DNA of 48,290 nucleotides, taken from positions 1 through 48,290 of the forward strand of contig JAWCKG010000009.1 of assembly GCA_038852285.1 (NCBI GenBank). The letters run 5' to 3'. Position 1 is the stretch's first letter. Every line of letters starts with the position of its first letter. The position numbers and the translations under genes are program-made. Below are positions 8,784-17,286 of this stretch, one piece after another. This DNA comes from Candidatus Bathyarchaeia archaeon. GTDB taxonomy: Archaea; Thermoproteota; Bathyarchaeia; 40CM-2-53-6; DTGE01. The notes below the pieces were generated by a model. It was given only the letters and a program-made list of their open reading frames with translations, was not told the origin of the DNA and ran no database searches.

Positions 8784-9828
8784 ATGTAAGAAATTTATTT
8801 TTGATAAGTTGTTGACACCGCAAACTATCTTTAATAGCGCGGTGAGCTAACGTGCTAATCTTGTTGTCATCATAAATTTCAGCCTCTAATCTATAGTTTA
8901 GAGCAGCTTTTATGAGTGATGCATTTCTTAAGTTATAGGATTTTCTCAGCTTAAGCCCCAAATTAGTCAAACATTTAGCCTCGATCTCTCGGCTGATACC
9001 TGCCCAAAATTTCAACTGTTTACTTTCCATATATGTCGATAAAGGTGAAATGATGTCAAGTGCCTTTAAAAAATTTTTATGTAAATAATATTTTGAAGTA
9101 ATTTTAAGCAGCTTTAATTTATGCATATTAAGTTGTCCAAGTTTTAAATTTATGGTTTCTCTTACAGGCCCCACTTCGGTAACTCGTGTTGAAAGTATAT
9201 TAAGATCTTCAAGTGAATTTATGTTAATGAAGCTCTTAAATTCTGGATCAAAATATCTTAATTCATTAATTGTCGAAATATAGGAGATTTCAGGTGCTCC
9301 CCTTATAATGTCGTCAGGTCTATCCCGTCCTATTTCGCATAACGTTTCTGAAATACGGGCGACCGTCGATCTCTGACAAACCATCATGAGAGTTTCAAGT
9401 TTGCCGTTTGGATGTATTGGAACCGCTATGCACGCCTTTCTAAGAGCGGCAAACATGAAATCAACTACTGACGGTTGTATAAAAGGAGTATCGCATGGAA
9501 GTATTACACAGTGATCTGCGCTACTAGCGTTTAAACCTGTTGCGATGGCTGCAGCTGGACCTCTCTTCACGGAAGTGAATTGCTTATCAACGAACAACTT
9601 TACGTTTTTAATCGAAAAATGTTTTAATACCTTAGAATATCGAAGCTTTCGGGTTTGGCTATTAACACATATTATAATTTCGTCAACCGCTGGGATCACG
9701 CTTTCTATCACATATACGAGCAGAGGTTTACCGGAAAGTGTTATGAGAGCTTTATCTATCCATTGTTTTCCTCCTAATTGAAATCTCCTACTTTGACCTC
9801 CGGCGAGTATTATAGCTCCTCTTCTCAC
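8782..9828 (-). CDS. mobA: MobA-like molybdenum cofactor guanylyltransferase with long C-terminal extension
   Basis: Residues 1 to about 200 are a MobA-type nucleotidyltransferase, with the GTP-binding signature LAGGQSRRF (8-16), RGPAAAIATGL, and the metal-binding LPCDTPF. MobA adds GMP to molybdopterin to make the dinucleotide cofactor. The protein is 348 residues, against about 190-220 for ordinary MobA. The extra 130-150 residues are basic and helical (KLLKITSKYYLHKNFLKALDII and onward), with no domain I can name; the composition hints at a helical-repeat or RNA/protein-binding part. It is followed on the same strand by mobB and moeA, so it is the last gene of a moeA-mobB-mobA operon. Confidence 0.85.
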   Translation of the reverse strand: MRRGAIILAGGQSRRFQLGGKQWIDKALITLSGKPLLVYVIESVIPAVDEIIICVNSQTRKLRYSKVLKHFSIKNVKLFVDKQFTSVKRGPAAAIATGLNASSADHCVILPCDTPFIQPSVVDFMFAALRKACIAVPIHPNGKLETLMMVCQRSTVARISETLCEIGRDRPDDIIRGAPEISYISTINELRYFDPEFKSFININSLEDLNILSTRVTEVGPVRETINLKLGQLNMHKLKLLKITSKYYLHKNFLKALDIISPLSTYMESKQLKFWAGISREIEAKCLTNLGLKLRKSYNLRNASLIKAALNYRLEAEIYDDNKISTLAHRAIKDSLRCQQLIKNKFLT

Positions 9829-9850
9829 TGAAAAATTTCCTCTAACTGAC

Positions 9851-10396
9851 TTACTTTCTTCTCTTAAGGCAAATGTCCTTTACCAATTTTAGGAGGAGGT
9901 CGCCTTCGCCGTCTATGTCGATTATTGGCACATTAATGTTTGTTGTTTCAAGCTTCCTTTTAGTAATCACGCCTGTAATTGCTAGTATTGGCTCGGCTGT
10001 ACCATTCAACGTCATCATAAGCTCTTTTGCGTCCTTTGCTACGATTATTTTAAAGACACCTTTTTTCTTAGCGATAAGCGAATGTAACCCTTCAATAAAC
10101 ACGAAGTCTAGCTCCTCTTCGCCAAGAAATTTAATAATCCTATCTAAGTTATGTGTATCATCATCAGTTTTCTTGATTATCACCATCTCTTTAGGCGCAA
10201 TAGCTATAGTTACCATTGCTCCAGCGTGTGCATGTCTCCACGTGTCTGTGCCTTTAGTATCTATGGAAAAGTTTGTATGGTGAATATGTTTTATGGTGCC
10301 TACTTTATATCCCTCTTGTGTAAGTCGTGATGTAAGGTATTCGATTGTCGTGGTTTTACCTGAGCCGCTCATCCCAACTACGGCTATTACCTCCAT
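9851..10396 (-). CDS. mobB: Molybdopterin-guanine dinucleotide biosynthesis adaptor protein MobB
   Basis: 181 residues. Walker A motif GMSGSGKTT at 8-16, then the MobB-specific TIKHIHHTNFSIDTKGTDTWRH and the acidic motif FVFIEGLHS. MobB is a GTP-binding partner of MobA that aids cofactor maturation or delivery. It sits between moeA (1-nt gap) and mobA (22 nt), so all three are co-transcribed. A second MobB with an Fe-S extension lies at 12870, so this is the plain copy. Confidence 0.93.
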   Translation of the reverse strand: MEVIAVVGMSGSGKTTTIEYLTSRLTQEGYKVGTIKHIHHTNFSIDTKGTDTWRHAHAGAMVTIAIAPKEMVIIKKTDDDTHNLDRIIKFLGEEELDFVFIEGLHSLIAKKKGVFKIIVAKDAKELMMTLNGTAEPILAITGVITKRKLETTNINVPIIDIDGEGDLLLKLVKDICLKRRK

Positions 10397-10397
10397 G

Positions 10398-11681
10398 TCA
10401 CTGCGCCCTCATGCGTATAAGTCGATTAAATTCTTCATTACTAAACATGGTAACGTTTACTTCTTCACCCTTTTCTAAAGCTTTTTTTGGAGGTAGCAAA
10501 ATAAAACCATTGGATTTGACGAATCTACTTAAGCTACTTGCTCCTCCAAGAATCGGCTCCGCGATGAATGCACTGTTAACCCACCTTACATAAATCGTTA
10601 AAAATCTCCAAAGAGAACTATTATCTGCTTCCAGATCTCGATTCATTTTGGCGCTGATGATTGGGAATCCATCACCAACATTTAATCCCCTATACAAGCT
10701 GACTAATGGTGCAAGAATTAAATAAAATCCCGCTAAGGTGGAGGCGATTAAGCCGGGCAACATAACTATGGGCTTTCCTCTGATTACTCCAAATCCAGTA
10801 ACCCTTCCTGGCTTAACTCTAATTCCATGAACTATAATTCCTGGCTTTCCAAATGAGTCAATGGCATCTGGAACAAGATCCTTCTCGCCCACAGAGCATC
10901 CTCCTATTGTAACAATGATATCGGCCTCCTGTAAAGCCTCATCAATTTTCTTTTTAATTTCAGATAATTCGTCTGGAGCTATTCCTAGCCTAATCGCGAC
11001 ACCACCTAACTCTGATATTAAACTGGAAACAATTAGAGCGTAATTATCTACTATTCCCGAGGAATCAAGCTTACTTAACTCGAAAAGCTCATCTCCCGTA
11101 GAAATTATGGCCACTCTTGGTTTCTTAAACACCTTTACCGCCTTCAAGCCTATGCCTGCTAAAAATCCCACATCTTGTGGTCTTAAAACCTCCCCTATTT
11201 TAAGAGCCAAGCTCCCCACCCTCACATCTTCTCCGGCCTGAGCCACGTTCTCCCCCGCCTTAATAACATGCCGTATTTCAATTTCGCCATTATGTGGCAC
11301 CGTATTCTCGATTTTTATTACCGAATCAGCCCCCCTCGGTATTGGAGCCCCACATGTAACATAAGCTGTCTGTTTCGTTAATATACTACACTCCGTGGGA
11401 GGACTTGATGGATAAAGTTTCCCAACAACTCTCAGCATGACTGGATTCTTGGAAGATGCGTTCAGCGTGTCTACGGATTTAAGCGCATACCCATCCACCA
11501 AGCTTCGATCAGTTTGGGGGATGTCTAATTTTGACGTTACGTCCTCAGCTAAGACGCGCCCAACGGCTCTTTCAAGGGAAACCGTTTCATAACTCAAATT
11601 AACAGGCAGTGCTTGGATTTTCTTTAATGCCTCTCTATATGGAACTAGTTTAAGTATCCTTTTTTGAATGGTTCCATACAT
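10398..11681 (-). CDS. moeA: Molybdopterin molybdenumtransferase MoeA
   Basis: 427 residues covering the full MoeA domain order: an N-terminal domain with the conserved Asp/Ser loop (IPQTDRSLVDGYAL) and GEDVR, the central MPT-binding domain with VAIISTGDEL and TIGGCSVGEKD, and a C-terminal beta domain. MoeA inserts molybdate (or tungstate) into adenylylated molybdopterin. It is the first gene of moeA-mobB-mobA. A TATA-like CTAAATA lies on the minus strand near 11717-11724, about 40 nt before the ATG. All expected motifs are intact. Confidence 0.95.
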   Translation of the reverse strand: MYGTIQKRILKLVPYREALKKIQALPVNLSYETVSLERAVGRVLAEDVTSKLDIPQTDRSLVDGYALKSVDTLNASSKNPVMLRVVGKLYPSSPPTECSILTKQTAYVTCGAPIPRGADSVIKIENTVPHNGEIEIRHVIKAGENVAQAGEDVRVGSLALKIGEVLRPQDVGFLAGIGLKAVKVFKKPRVAIISTGDELFELSKLDSSGIVDNYALIVSSLISELGGVAIRLGIAPDELSEIKKKIDEALQEADIIVTIGGCSVGEKDLVPDAIDSFGKPGIIVHGIRVKPGRVTGFGVIRGKPIVMLPGLIASTLAGFYLILAPLVSLYRGLNVGDGFPIISAKMNRDLEADNSSLWRFLTIYVRWVNSAFIAEPILGGASSLSRFVKSNGFILLPPKKALEKGEEVNVTMFSNEEFNRLIRMRAQ

Positions 11682-11983
11682 TAAACTTTCCCCGCTATAA
11701 CGAGCCCTCGAAAACTATTTAGGCTTTTCATGAAACCTCAGTGAAGCTTTAGTATATTCTGATGCCTAGTAAGGGGTGATAAAGAACTGAAGAAAGAAGA
11801 GATTTTCCTGGGGTTGTCAATTTAAGCATCACTCCTTTGTAAACCCCATATAAACTAAAGTTCACAACATCATTTTCATTATGGAAAGACTGGTAAGAAA
11901 GAATGTAAAGAGGATAACGATTAGAAGTAATGGTACTTCAAGCTGTAGTTAAAGCGTACGGAAGTTTTGGATGAGCCCTGGGG

Positions 11984-12590
11984 TTAGTGTTTGTCCACGC
12001 TGTATGAGGCCCTCGCCTCTGCTATGAATTTACATTCATCACTCGTGACCTGAACTGTGCATTGTAGCCCCTCGAAGCTTCTAAAAACGGCGTATGTTAT
12101 GGTGTGGACCATGGGAGTAAAGGGATGCGAGCAACCGTTAGCTAACAGTAGCCTCTTTAGCCTCTATTCTCCTCTGGGCTGAAGCTGTTACATTCATGTT
12201 CCGATACTCTGCCAGGGCATTTTTCGACCTGCTCCTTGGGGCATTACATGCATCGCGTGCCATCGCTGAGTTTTCCAAAAAGGTTGGCTAGGGGATCTAG
12301 GACGTAAAGTAAGGCATTCGCGCCCAAGGAAATGTAAACGCCATTCCTCTCAGTAAATGCAATAAACTCTTCGCGGGTCCCTCTCCTCCTCTGTTCAAAC
12401 CTCACTTCCCAGAAACCTCAATTTGTCGGTTAAGTTGAAAGATTAGCATCGTATATGGGATACCTGGCATCTCCGCTAGGGCTTTTTTAGTTACTGGATA
12501 GTCCAGCGTTGCCACGGACAAGATGTGAAGGATCCTTCTCCTTAGGAGATGCTTGATGAACCAAGTCAAGCTTAATACTCTGGAGGACCC
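11984..12590 (-). pseudogene. Broken HTH-regulator-like gene (at least two frameshifts plus an in-frame stop)
   Basis: Translating the minus strand by hand gives pieces of one protein spread over frames. Piece A (about 12590-12402) has an HTH-like start, HLLRRRILHILSVATLDYP, then KKALAEMPGIPYTMLIFQLN. Piece B (about 12405-12244) includes EEFIAFTERNGVYISLGANA and ends at a TAA. It continues in the same frame as piece C (to 12157), CPKEQVEKCPGRVSEHEC. Piece D (about 12147-11984) reads GCSHPFTPMVHTITYAVF and ends SYSVDKH-stop. Order and spacing are those of a single protein of roughly 190-200 residues: an N-terminal winged-helix-like part and a Cys-containing C-terminal part. I cannot name the family. 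The plus-strand frame at 12553-12750 is a shadow of this region. Confidence 0.6.
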
Positions 12591-12835
12591 ATACTTGCTT
12601 ACGTACTACGCCGTATATCTTCATCTCATTTTTGTTCTACCTCGCTTAGAAGGAACCCCAGGGTCTTGGAGCCGTGGATTAGGTGGAGCCGCGCGGCCAT
12701 ATGGCTTTGGGTTCAGAGGCTTGCCTGGTTATGTTGGGAGGGGTATTTAAGGCGGGATTTATAGGTATTTTCCTTAAAAAACTATTTATAAATCTTAAAA
12801 CGTTAATTTGACAGGCCTGGATAGTATCTAAATGA

Positions 12836-12846
12836 GTTTTTATTAG
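12836..12846 (+). promoter_or_regulatory. TATA-like box before the MobB-FeS gene
   Basis: GTTTTTATTAG lies 24-34 nt before the ATG at 12870 with no clear Shine-Dalgarno between, as for a leaderless archaeal transcript. Confidence 0.4.
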
Positions 12847-12869
12847 GTTGTTAGAGTAAGAATAATTTT

Positions 12870-13643
12870 ATGACTAAGTTTGTGGCGGTTGTTGGTGGGA
12901 AACACTCAGGGAAAACTACGGTAATTCAGCGTTTAATTTATGAACTTAAGCGTCGAGGTTATAGAGTAGGCTCAGCGAAGGAAATGTCCAGTGCTGGCTG
13001 GATTAACCTACCAGATAAGGACGCTTGGAAGCACGCTAGTGCCGGCGCGGAGATTGTAATAGCGACCCCGCTCAATGAGACTGTATGCTTCATAAAGAAA
13101 AGGTTGAACCTAAATGAAATGTCAACTTTTTTTCATGGGCTTGATTACGTTATCTTGGAAGGCTTTGAAAGTGAGAAAACCATTCCAAAGATAATAGCTG
13201 CTAAAGATGCGGAGGAAGCCGTAACCTACTCTGACGGCCTAGAGATCGCAATTTCAGGCATAATAACTGGGTTGGGTGTGGAAGTTGAGAAAGCTTCTTC
13301 CTTAAAGATTCCGATAATTAACTGTGAAACTGAAGCTGAAAAACTTGTAAATCTAGTTGAACGTATGGCTTTCCCAAAATTGCCGGGTATGTCACATTGT
13401 GGAGAATGCGGATATATTTCATGTTACGAATTTGCAAGGGCTCTCGTTACTGGCAAAGAAGTGTTAAAAAACTGTCCGTTATTAACGATGGATGAGGTAG
13501 TTCTAAATGTTAACGGTAACAGGATACCGTTAAAGGAGTTTCCGCGAATGATAATCAAGAATACTGTTTTAGGAATGATCTCATCTCTTAGTGGAGTTAG
13601 AAACGTAAATAAGGTTGAGATCATAGTCAAGAGAGAACGATGA
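12870..13643 (+). CDS. MobB-like GTP-binding protein fused to a C-terminal 4-Cys Fe-S domain
   Basis: 257 residues. The N-terminal MobB domain has Walker A GGKHSGKTT (9-17), a DAWKHASAGAE segment and YVILEGFES. The C-terminal domain carries Cys177, Cys180, Cys185 and Cys202 in the pattern CGECGY-x-x-C-x16-C, typical of the PF04060-like 4Fe-4S domain found in CO-dehydrogenase/corrinoid and RnfB proteins. It is a second MobB in the same island. The Fe-S part suggests a maturation or delivery job for a particular Mo/W enzyme, or redox gating, but this is inference. It is transcribed alone and converges with the ABC transporter operon. Confidence 0.85.
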   Translation: MTKFVAVVGGKHSGKTTVIQRLIYELKRRGYRVGSAKEMSSAGWINLPDKDAWKHASAGAEIVIATPLNETVCFIKKRLNLNEMSTFFHGLDYVILEGFESEKTIPKIIAAKDAEEAVTYSDGLEIAISGIITGLGVEVEKASSLKIPIINCETEAEKLVNLVERMAFPKLPGMSHCGECGYISCYEFARALVTGKEVLKNCPLLTMDEVVLNVNGNRIPLKEFPRMIIKNTVLGMISSLSGVRNVNKVEIIVKRER

Positions 13644-13660
13644 TGTCAACATGAGATGAT

Positions 13661-14449
13661 TTATTTTCTTAGCCTATAAGTGTTGAGGCTTATTATCGGT
13701 CTATCGTTCACGTTGCAGATTACTATTGGTATACTCCAAATCTTCTCTAACACCTCCCTAGTTATCGCCTCGCTGGGGGGGCCTTCACTCATCACTTCAC
13801 CCCCATTCAATATGATCACGTTATCCGCTACAAACGAAGCCTCGTTAGGGTCGTGTGTAGAGAAAAATATTGTTTTGCCAGAGTCAGCCATTTTCTTGAC
13901 TATGGAAAGCACCGTCGCCTTGTTTCCCAAATCTAAATGCGCCGTAGGTTCGTCCATAATAAGTATATCGGACTCCTGAGCCAGCGCCCTAGCTATTGAA
14001 ACAAGTCTTTTTTCTCCCCCACTTAAACTTGGAACTTTTCTGTGAGCTATTTTTAACAAGCCCAATCGGTGAAGAACATTGTACACCACTTCTTCATCCT
14101 CCTCATTCGGCACATCGAAGAAGCCGAGATGCGGAGCCCTGCCCATGAGAACGTATTCATAAACAGTATATGGAAAAAATGAGTCCTCTTCCTGTGGGAT
14201 CCAAGCCATGATTTTACTTAAATAGCTCGCATCAATACTATCGACGTCTTTACCGTCTATATAGATTTTACCCCCATAAGGAATCAATATTTTAAGTAGA
14301 ATTTTAAAAAGCGTGGATTTACCCGACCCGTTAGGTCCCAGCAAGGCACTTACTTTGCCTTTGGGTACCTCAAAAGATACACCTTTCAAAACGTCCGCCG
14401 CATCCTCCTTATATTTATACTTAAGATTTTTAATACACACCTTACTCAT
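13661..14449 (-). CDS. ABC transporter ATP-binding protein (FecE/BtuD/MolC type)
   Basis: 262 residues with Walker A GPNGSGKST (38-46), a Q-loop (WIPQEEDSFFPYTVYEYV), the signature LSGGEKRL, Walker B ILIMDEPTAHLDLG and the switch His in FFSTHDPNEA. It energises import through the adjacent FecCD-type permease, whose frame it overlaps by 8 nt. Transporters of this family carry iron-siderophore, B12 or, as in MolBCA, molybdate/tungstate. Its place in a Mo-cofactor island argues for molybdate or tungstate. It is the last gene of the FmdE-binding protein-permease-ATPase operon. Confidence 0.92.
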   Translation of the reverse strand: MSKVCIKNLKYKYKEDAADVLKGVSFEVPKGKVSALLGPNGSGKSTLFKILLKILIPYGGKIYIDGKDVDSIDASYLSKIMAWIPQEEDSFFPYTVYEYVLMGRAPHLGFFDVPNEEDEEVVYNVLHRLGLLKIAHRKVPSLSGGEKRLVSIARALAQESDILIMDEPTAHLDLGNKATVLSIVKKMADSGKTIFFSTHDPNEASFVADNVIILNGGEVMSEGPPSEAITREVLEKIWSIPIVICNVNDRPIISLNTYRLRK

Positions 14450-15410
14450 GAGACATTCCTCTTGAAAGCAATATTATAAATAATGTTGAACCTATGATAG
14501 ATGCGACTATGCCGAGGGGTATCTCGCCGGCCGTTATTGTTCGTGCAATGTCGTCAAAAGTTATCGTTAAAATAGCGCCTAATAGTATTGAAGCTGGGAT
14601 TACTTTACTGCTCTCAGCCCCGAACAGCTTCCTAGACATGTGTGGAATTGTTAATCCAACCCAGCCTATTATACCTGCCACGGAGGTAACCGATGCCGTT
14701 GCTAATACTGCGCTGACAACTACAAAAGCCCTAAGTTTTTTAGGATCGGTTCCTAAGGATGTAACGATGTCATCGTCTAAGGTCAGCAAGTTAACCCTCC
14801 ATCTAGCAATAAGTATTAATGCTATGCCCACGATGGCTAAGGGAGCAGCGTAGAAAAAGTCCCTCCAAGTAACACCTGATAAACCACCTAGCAACCAAAA
14901 AGTTAGTTCTGGTAGCTGTTTTAAGGGATCCGCTAAACACTTCATTGCTCCCACTCCGGCTGAGTATATCGCTGAAACAGCTAATCCCGCCAGCACTAAC
15001 TTAAGAATTCTTCCGCCGTACTTTATTGCGGAGGAGATAGCATATGAGGTTAAGAGTGCCAATAAACCAAAAATCATTGATAAGACCTCTATTTTTACGG
15101 GATCGCTTGCAAGAAAAAGTATGGCTAAAGCTGCTCCGAACGCCGCTCCTTGACTGACACCTAGAATTTCCGGTCCAACTAAAGGATTTCTAAAAGCCGA
15201 CTGCAAGGTAGCGCCAGATATGGATAAGGCCGCCCCCAGTACAGTTGCAGTCAGGATTCGAGGTAATCTAACATTGAAAATTATCTTCAAGACTAGGTCA
15301 TCTAATATCAACCTATTGGGGTAAATCGTGTACCTACCAATAAACATGGATGCGATGAATGTGATGGCTAGAATAATCGATAGTGAGTGAAATCGAACAC
15401 TATGCTCCAA
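14442..15410 (-). CDS. ABC transporter permease, FecCD family
   Basis: 322 residues, hydrophobic throughout, with about nine or ten membrane helices. FecCD signatures are present: RLPRILTATVLGAALSISGA near residue 50, FRNPLVGPEILGVSQGAAFG, and SVAGIIGWVGLTIPHMSRKL before the C-terminal helices. It forms the channel of the importer with the ATPase at 13661 and the binding protein at 15433. Substrate specificity is not encoded in the permease motifs; molybdate/tungstate is inferred from neighbours. Confidence 0.93.
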   Translation of the reverse strand: MEHSVRFHSLSIILAITFIASMFIGRYTIYPNRLILDDLVLKIIFNVRLPRILTATVLGAALSISGATLQSAFRNPLVGPEILGVSQGAAFGAALAILFLASDPVKIEVLSMIFGLLALLTSYAISSAIKYGGRILKLVLAGLAVSAIYSAGVGAMKCLADPLKQLPELTFWLLGGLSGVTWRDFFYAAPLAIVGIALILIARWRVNLLTLDDDIVTSLGTDPKKLRAFVVVSAVLATASVTSVAGIIGWVGLTIPHMSRKLFGAESSKVIPASILLGAILTITFDDIARTITAGEIPLGIVASIIGSTLFIILLSRGMSHE

Positions 15411-15432
15411 AGACCGATCCCTTTAGGTTCCT

Positions 15433-16548
15433 TTAGATTAAGTCTCCTGAGATTCCATTAACTATTATGAGCGCGTCTTTCTCTTCAAGACCATACATTT
15501 TCATGTAAAAGTTTTTAGCGTCTATAATGATATCTATGTCGCTGTAGAGAGATGGGTTTATTTTCCTCGCCATCCATTCCAGCCCAAGAGCCCACCTAGA
15601 ACCAGGGGTATCCCAGCTGCCTAGGGCCCCTATATTGCCACAATCATGAGGAACAGCGTATACTTCCCCATTCATCACCGCATTTATTTTCATCCACTCA
15701 GGGCTTCGCAAAAGTACATTTTTCGCGTCAACTGCTGACGGTGAGTCGGAGTAGGTAACGAGAAATATTATATCTGGATTCCACCGGGCTATTTGCTCGA
15801 AGGATACAGTATTCCATCCTGTCTCAGCAAGTTCCCTGGATAAAGCGTAACCTCCAGCTGCCTCTATCATGAATGTCTGCAACCATCCTTCTCCTGGCAC
15901 CTGAAATGAAACTGCACCCCCTTTCGTGCTATAGTATAAAAAAAGAACTTTTCGTCTCTCTTTTGTGATTGATGACTTGGAAAGGACGGTGTTGTAGGTT
16001 TCGTTATAGTGCTTTACGATTTTTTCAGCTATATCATCATTCCTGAAAACTTTCCCTAACACTCTAAGATCTCGAATATAACTGTTCAAATTCTCAAAGT
16101 CAACGTAAACAACTTTAATTCCCAATTCTTCCAACGAATCCCCTATGGTTAGTTTCATCGTAGACTTAAGTATGACCACATCGGGATTCATGGCAACTAT
16201 TTCCTCCACGTTTGGGGTAGCACTTGTAGTCGGAACTATTTTAGACTCTATACTTGGATCTACCATTCTGAACAATGGACAATCCACTTCACCTCTTAAA
16301 CCGTAAAGAACGTTTTTAGCGTTAGGGAACATGTACGCCACAGTTACAATGGGCCATGAACCTGCGCCTGTTATTACCACTCTGTTAATGGGTAATTTCA
16401 ATTGGACCACTCTGTTTGACGCATCTGTAAAAGTAATGAATTCCTCTCGAGATTCCGTAGGGCTGCATCGCCAAATTAGTAAGTAAGTGACCGTAAAAGT
16501 ACCCAGTATGCATAGAATAATTAATGCCAGTAATAAACTCTTTCTCAC
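15433..16548 (-). CDS. ABC transporter substrate-binding protein, FecB/BtuF type (putative molybdate/tungstate)
   Basis: 371 residues. An N-terminal signal/anchor helix (about 4-28) is followed by the two-lobed periplasmic-binding-protein type III fold: FTDASNRVVQLKLPINRVVI, then NPDVVILKS, then the long linker helix and NPDIIFLVTYSD. This class lacks the classical ModA/WtpA motifs but includes MolA-type molybdate binders. It is encoded 22 nt before the permease and 1 nt after the FmdE gene. Being beside FmdE, ModE and Mo-cofactor genes, it most likely binds an oxyanion of Mo or W rather than a siderophore; a corrinoid remains possible. Confidence 0.85.
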   Translation of the reverse strand: MRKSLLLALIILCILGTFTVTYLLIWRCSPTESREEFITFTDASNRVVQLKLPINRVVITGAGSWPIVTVAYMFPNAKNVLYGLRGEVDCPLFRMVDPSIESKIVPTTSATPNVEEIVAMNPDVVILKSTMKLTIGDSLEELGIKVVYVDFENLNSYIRDLRVLGKVFRNDDIAEKIVKHYNETYNTVLSKSSITKERRKVLFLYYSTKGGAVSFQVPGEGWLQTFMIEAAGGYALSRELAETGWNTVSFEQIARWNPDIIFLVTYSDSPSAVDAKNVLLRSPEWMKINAVMNGEVYAVPHDCGNIGALGSWDTPGSRWALGLEWMARKINPSLYSDIDIIIDAKNFYMKMYGLEEKDALIIVNGISGDLI

Positions 16549-16549
16549 A

Positions 16550-17137
16550 CTATTTCCTCACCTTACCACCACAACCAATATTAGGTATATAATATCTCAT
16601 TCCAAAACATGCCCTGCAAATTTTTCTTCCTTCTTTCATAACGGATTTAACTTCGAGGACCAACTCATCACATTCACAACATTTGACTACTTCACCGCCA
16701 TCAAATTCTGGAAATTTTTCAAACATTACCTTCTCGATCTGAAAAAATGAATCATCTAAACGGAGTAATTCTTTAGCAAGCTCTTCTTCCTCTTCATGGC
16801 TTAGTCTTCTTTTTCGCATAACCCAATCATCAAATAATGGAGAACATACTACTCGTTTCAACGTTATCCTCACAGCCTCTTTTGTATCCGATCTAGCCAA
16901 GCAGAAAGCAAGCTTACCGAAATCCTCGATCTGTAATGAGTTGTGACCGGGTGTGCACCCTGTAGTTGCTTGAACACCGTCGGGCAGACATAAACTCGTC
17001 TCCACAATAGCGTAAAGTCTCTTGTCACCCCTGGGAAGCCCGATACTTTTCAAGCTTATTTGACCCATTCGAATTCCTAAAGCTACTCCTGGTGCGAGGT
17101 GCCCATGCAAGTCTCTCGACAAATCGACTACGTTCAT
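16550..17137 (-). CDS. FmdE-family protein with C-terminal zinc ribbon
   Basis: About 195 residues from the ATG at 17137. The longer frame from 17179 is unlikely because the TATA-like box at 17196-17205 would place the transcript start near 17174. The FmdE domain begins DLSRDLHGHLAPGVALGIRMG and has the conserved TGCTPGHNSLQIEDFGK. The tail has a CCEC...CRAC zinc ribbon. FmdE was named for the molybdenum formylmethanofuran dehydrogenase operon but is not a subunit; homologues occur widely near Mo/W genes. Here it heads the FecBCD-type importer operon, 1 nt before the binding-protein gene. No formylmethanofuran dehydrogenase genes are in the window. Confidence 0.85.
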   Translation of the reverse strand: MNVVDLSRDLHGHLAPGVALGIRMGQISLKSIGLPRGDKRLYAIVETSLCLPDGVQATTGCTPGHNSLQIEDFGKLAFCLARSDTKEAVRITLKRVVCSPLFDDWVMRKRRLSHEEEEELAKELLRLDDSFFQIEKVMFEKFPEFDGGEVVKCCECDELVLEVKSVMKEGRKICRACFGMRYYIPNIGCGGKVRK

Positions 17138-17195
17138 CTTTAATATCCTAGTATTTTTGATTAACAGGCGATGGTACAAACTTGTAACATCGAAG

Positions 17196-17205
17196 TATAA
17201 AAATT
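17196..17205 (-). promoter_or_regulatory. TATA-like box of the FmdE-ABC operon
   Basis: On the minus strand AATTTTTATA precedes the operon. A start about 26 nt downstream (near 17174) would make the ATG at 17137, not 17179, the usable start codon. Confidence 0.45.
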
Positions 17206-17237
17206 TTTGCCTCTTCTAATTCATTTATTATTTAGAT

Positions 17238-17278
17238 GCGATAATCGCGTGCAAAGTTTCTATTTATCTGCCAGCGAT
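17238..17278. promoter_or_regulatory. Candidate ModE-type operator (GCGAT/ATCGC half-sites)
   Basis: GCGATAATCGC at 17238-17248 is a palindrome with 5-bp arms, and a third half-site GCGATATAT starts at 17274. Bacterial ModE sites are built on ATCG...TATATA half-sites, so the resemblance is real but loose. It lies 30-75 bp upstream of the TATA-like box of the FmdE-ABC operon, and a ModE-like gene is 400 bp away. Function is inferred. Confidence 0.35.
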
Positions 17279-17286
17279 ATATTTAA

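Noticed and set aside
9873-10593. Plus-strand frames of 60-136 codons opposite mobB and moeA
   Set aside because: Hydrophobic-looking but fully antisense to well-conserved genes.
12553-12750. 65-codon plus-strand frame
   Set aside because: It lies over and upstream of the minus-strand HTH pseudogene, has no ribosome-binding site and an unnatural Gly/Arg-rich end.
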